From NCBI GenBank assembly GCA_015662475.1, contig DQUB01000011.1, positions 1 through 5,144 of the forward strand: DNA of 5,144 nucleotides, read 5' to 3'. Below are positions 5,073 to 5,144 of this stretch, one piece after another. The position numbers were made by a program, and so were the translations under genes. This DNA is from Pyrodictium sp. (GTDB lineage Archaea; Thermoproteota; Thermoprotei_A; Sulfolobales; Pyrodictiaceae). The notes below the pieces were generated by a model. The model searched no databases, was not told where the DNA came from, and saw only the letters and a list, made by a program, of their open reading frames with translations. Position 1 is the stretch's first letter; each line of letters opens with the position of its first letter.

Positions 5073-5144
5073 ACCACCTCCCCTCCACAACTATACCCTA
5101 CTCTAACCCATCTACGCCAAGCTCATCCTACTAAGCAGTTCTCC

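Overview
The window looks like chromosomal DNA from a hyperthermophilic crenarchaeote, most likely Desulfurococcales/Pyrodictiaceae-like. The evidence is a methylthioadenosine phosphorylase of the Sulfolobus MTAP II type with its C-terminal CxCC cluster, an archaeal-type dUTPase, a FUN14-family membrane protein, YTTWWA-like TATA boxes, GGTG/GAGGTG Shine-Dalgarno sites and frequent TTG/GTG starts. There is no rRNA, tRNA, CRISPR array or recognisable insertion sequence.

Layout. 1-629 (minus) is the 5' part of an unrecognised gene that runs off the left edge; it is very AT-rich (about 31% GC in lines counted by hand, against about 50-65% in neighbours) and is probably an acquired gene. 630-941 is non-coding: the far end of that gene's upstream region, then a strongly A+C-rich 3' tail of the next gene. 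942-1418 (minus) is an archaeal dUTPase. It is divergent from a SagB-type nitroreductase-fold flavoprotein (1481-2365, plus), with a TATA element lying between or at the two starts. 2366-2598 holds a 16-bp perfect palindrome with a TATA core, a second TATA element and a long GC-rich stem-loop (2491-2557), all upstream of a small SH3/Sm-like protein gene (2599-2847). 3091-3921 is mtnP with its own promoter. 4171-4770 encodes a single-pass membrane protein with a four-Cys cluster; its promoter carries a 12-bp palindrome between the TATA box and the expected transcription start. It is convergent with a FUN14-like gene (4767-5072, minus), and the two stop codons share the bases CTAG.

Gene relations. 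Apart from the divergent dut/sagB pair and the convergent end pair, the genes look individually transcribed, so there is little operon logic. dUTPase (nucleotide sanitation) and MTAP (methionine/adenine salvage) are housekeeping. The others have no assigned role. No YcaO/cyclodehydratase partner of the SagB-type protein is present.

The most interesting points are: (i) the structured, palindrome-led region at 2451-2557, a candidate small RNA or structured 5' leader; (ii) a repeated compositional gradient in which coding strands go from G+T-rich at the 5' end to A+C-rich at the 3' end and beyond, which the AT-rich left gene does not follow; (iii) the AT-rich unknown gene itself; (iv) the palindromic operator-like site before the membrane-protein gene. 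I do not see convincing evidence of a multi-gene new system.
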